A DNA stretch of 6,903 bases from Acidobacteriota bacterium. Its GTDB lineage: Bacteria > Acidobacteriota > Terriglobia > Terriglobales > Acidobacteriaceae. The stretch is from NCBI GenBank assembly GCA_021819255.1, contig JAKART010000116.1, forward strand, positions 1-6,903. Reading direction: 5' to 3'. The notes beneath the pieces were generated by a model. That model did no database searches, was not told where the DNA came from, and saw only the letters and a program-made list of their open reading frames with translations. The position numbers and the translations under genes are program-made. Each line of letters starts with the position of its first letter. The stretch's first letter is position 1. Below are positions 5,901 to 6,903 of this stretch, piece after piece.

Positions 5901-6903
5901 ATGGAAAGGGCCTTTATCTTGCAGGAAATAAAACGAGCCAACTTCCCCGGCCGCTGGACACGGAGACAGTTCTCTCTGCTGGCGGGGGCTGCTCTACTGC
6001 GGTTGCGTTTTGTCCGCGCTGTTCATGCCGGTACGCAGTCCGGCTTCCAGCCGTTGCTACCTCGGTTTCCTCTCACGGCGCCGTCGCCGGATCGCGTTGC
6101 CGCACTGCTCGCCTATGAGCCAGAGGAAGATCCAGACGCCGCCTACTTCCGGTCATTCGTGATCCGGCAGACCACCATCCCGCCCTTTGCGCTGACCCAG
6201 GCGCAGCCGCGACTGAGCGCTGCGCCACAGCTTGCCAGCTTGACCGGATGCTACCGCACTCTGGGCCCCGAGGCAGACGACTCCTACAAGACGCAGCGTT
6301 ATGGGACGCCTCCCAAGGATGGTGTGTTCATCTCGCGCAGGGTTGGATGTCACGACATCCTCGTCAGTTGGAGCGGTCCCGGCATCATTCCCAATCCTGC
6401 CTTGACGGATGCCGCGCATCGCAATGGAGCTCTTTGCCTGGGCACCATCTTCCAGCCGGATCACCGCATCTACGATGCGAGCGCGGCGCCGCGTAAGACG
6501 GTTGCGGCCAAGTTTGTATCGCTGGCCCTCTACTTCGGGTTTGATGGATACTTCGTCAACTTTGAGAACGGGACGGCAGCGCAACACCAGCAGGTGCTGG
6601 AACTGATCGCGCTCATGCGAGATGAGGCCAAAAGACGCGGCAAGCGGGATTTCTACATCCAGTTCTACGACGGCAGTTCAGATATGAAGCAACTGTTGCC
6701 TCCGCGCGCTGCCGACGCAGAGAAAAGGATCGAAGGTTCGTTTGCCAACAGCGCCATGCTGGACCAGGGATGGAGTGGCTATTCGATGACTCATGGCTGC
6801 TGCTCCGGAGCGCCTGTTTCACCTGCGGCGGTAGCTCAATATTGCAAGGCCCATGGATTTGAACCAGACTCTTCGGCCTTTTTCGGCTTTCAACTCTATA
6901 GAT
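5901..6903 (+). CDS. Tat-exported GH85-type endo-beta-N-acetylglucosaminidase (3' end outside window)
   Basis: The frame opens at ATG 5901, after a stop at 5889-5891, and runs to the right edge: 334 residues, incomplete. The N-terminus has a twin-arginine signal, RWTRRQFSLLAGAALL (18-33), with a likely cut after VHA (~43). This implies folded export to the periplasm or outside. The hydrophobic core is short and followed by arginines 34, 36 and 39, which is unusual. The mature part matches the GH85 plan known from Endo-D-like enzymes: DILVSWSG, then LTDAAHRNGALCLGTIF (168-184), then FGFDGYFVNFEN (212-223). N220 and E222 form the Asn-x-Glu pair that drives substrate-assisted catalysis. FYIQFYDG and FANSAMLDQGWSGY follow. 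The family cuts the GlcNAc-GlcNAc core of N-linked glycans. No clear Shine-Dalgarno precedes the ATG. A TTG at 5919 has GGAAAGG 9 bases upstream and is an alternative start that would keep the Tat motif. Any downstream binding modules are unseen. Chitinase-like relatives cannot be wholly excluded. Confidence 0.72.
   Translation, partial: MERAFILQEIKRANFPGRWTRRQFSLLAGAALLRLRFVRAVHAGTQSGFQPLLPRFPLTAPSPDRVAALLAYEPEEDPDAAYFRSFVIRQTTIPPFALTQAQPRLSAAPQLASLTGCYRTLGPEADDSYKTQRYGTPPKDGVFISRRVGCHDILVSWSGPGIIPNPALTDAAHRNGALCLGTIFQPDHRIYDASAAPRKTVAAKFVSLALYFGFDGYFVNFENGTAAQHQQVLELIALMRDEAKRRGKRDFYIQFYDGSSDMKQLLPPRAADAEKRIEGSFANSAMLDQGWSGYSMTHGCCSGAPVSPAAVAQYCKAHGFEPDSSAFFGFQLYR

Noticed and set aside
6153..6587. 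144-codon minus-strand open frame
   Set aside because: It is antisense to the GH85-like gene, whose plus-strand frame carries clear family motifs.

Overview
This is a moderately GC-rich bacterial chromosomal window holding six recognisable protein genes, two of them cut by the window edges. The gene set suggests a soil-type heterotroph of the Acidobacteriota (Terriglobia-like). It combines a secreted PAP2 phosphatase, a DUF2237 protein, a prepilin peptidase and glycoside hydrolases of GH15 and GH85 type. This assignment is an inference from gene content and protein style; no rRNA or other marker is present.

Left part, plus strand. The window opens inside a gene whose last ~129 codons resemble the C-terminal beta-sandwich of a GH15 glucoamylase-type enzyme (2-391). 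A 75-base gap with a 7-bp stem-loop leads to a complete ABC-F ATPase of the YbiT type (467-2113). A 118-base palindromic element with perfect 18-bp inverted ends (2155-2272) follows. A DUF2237 gene (2288-2686) starts only 15 bases after that element.

Middle. Bases 2687-3052 form a gene-free region between the DUF2237 gene and the convergent prepilin peptidase gene. It is dense in repeats: a 7-bp hairpin, four tandem 23-bp units in an AABB arrangement, a weak terminator-like hairpin with a T6 tract, and an inverted repeat that includes the stop codon of the peptidase gene. The prepilin peptidase (3053-3985, minus) has both zinc CxxC pairs and the first catalytic aspartate. The second, in the GxGD motif, is replaced by glutamate.

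Right part. A secreted PAP2-family phosphatase (4319-5353, minus) lies upstream of the peptidase gene in the same orientation, separated by about 330 bases. A 547-base intergenic region then separates it from a divergent gene (5901 to the right edge, plus). That gene encodes a Tat-exported protein with the GH85 endo-beta-N-acetylglucosaminidase catalytic signature. Two consecutive hairpins lie in the presumed PAP2 leader, and an 8-bp palindrome TGACGTCA sits just before the GH85 start.

The genes do not form one obvious pathway. The themes are translation (ABC-F), the cell envelope and secretion (prepilin peptidase, PAP2) and glycan breakdown (GH15, GH85). No phage, CRISPR array, transposase, tRNA or rRNA was found. 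The features most worth pursuing are the palindromic element, the AABB tandem repeat and the altered active-site motif of the prepilin peptidase.
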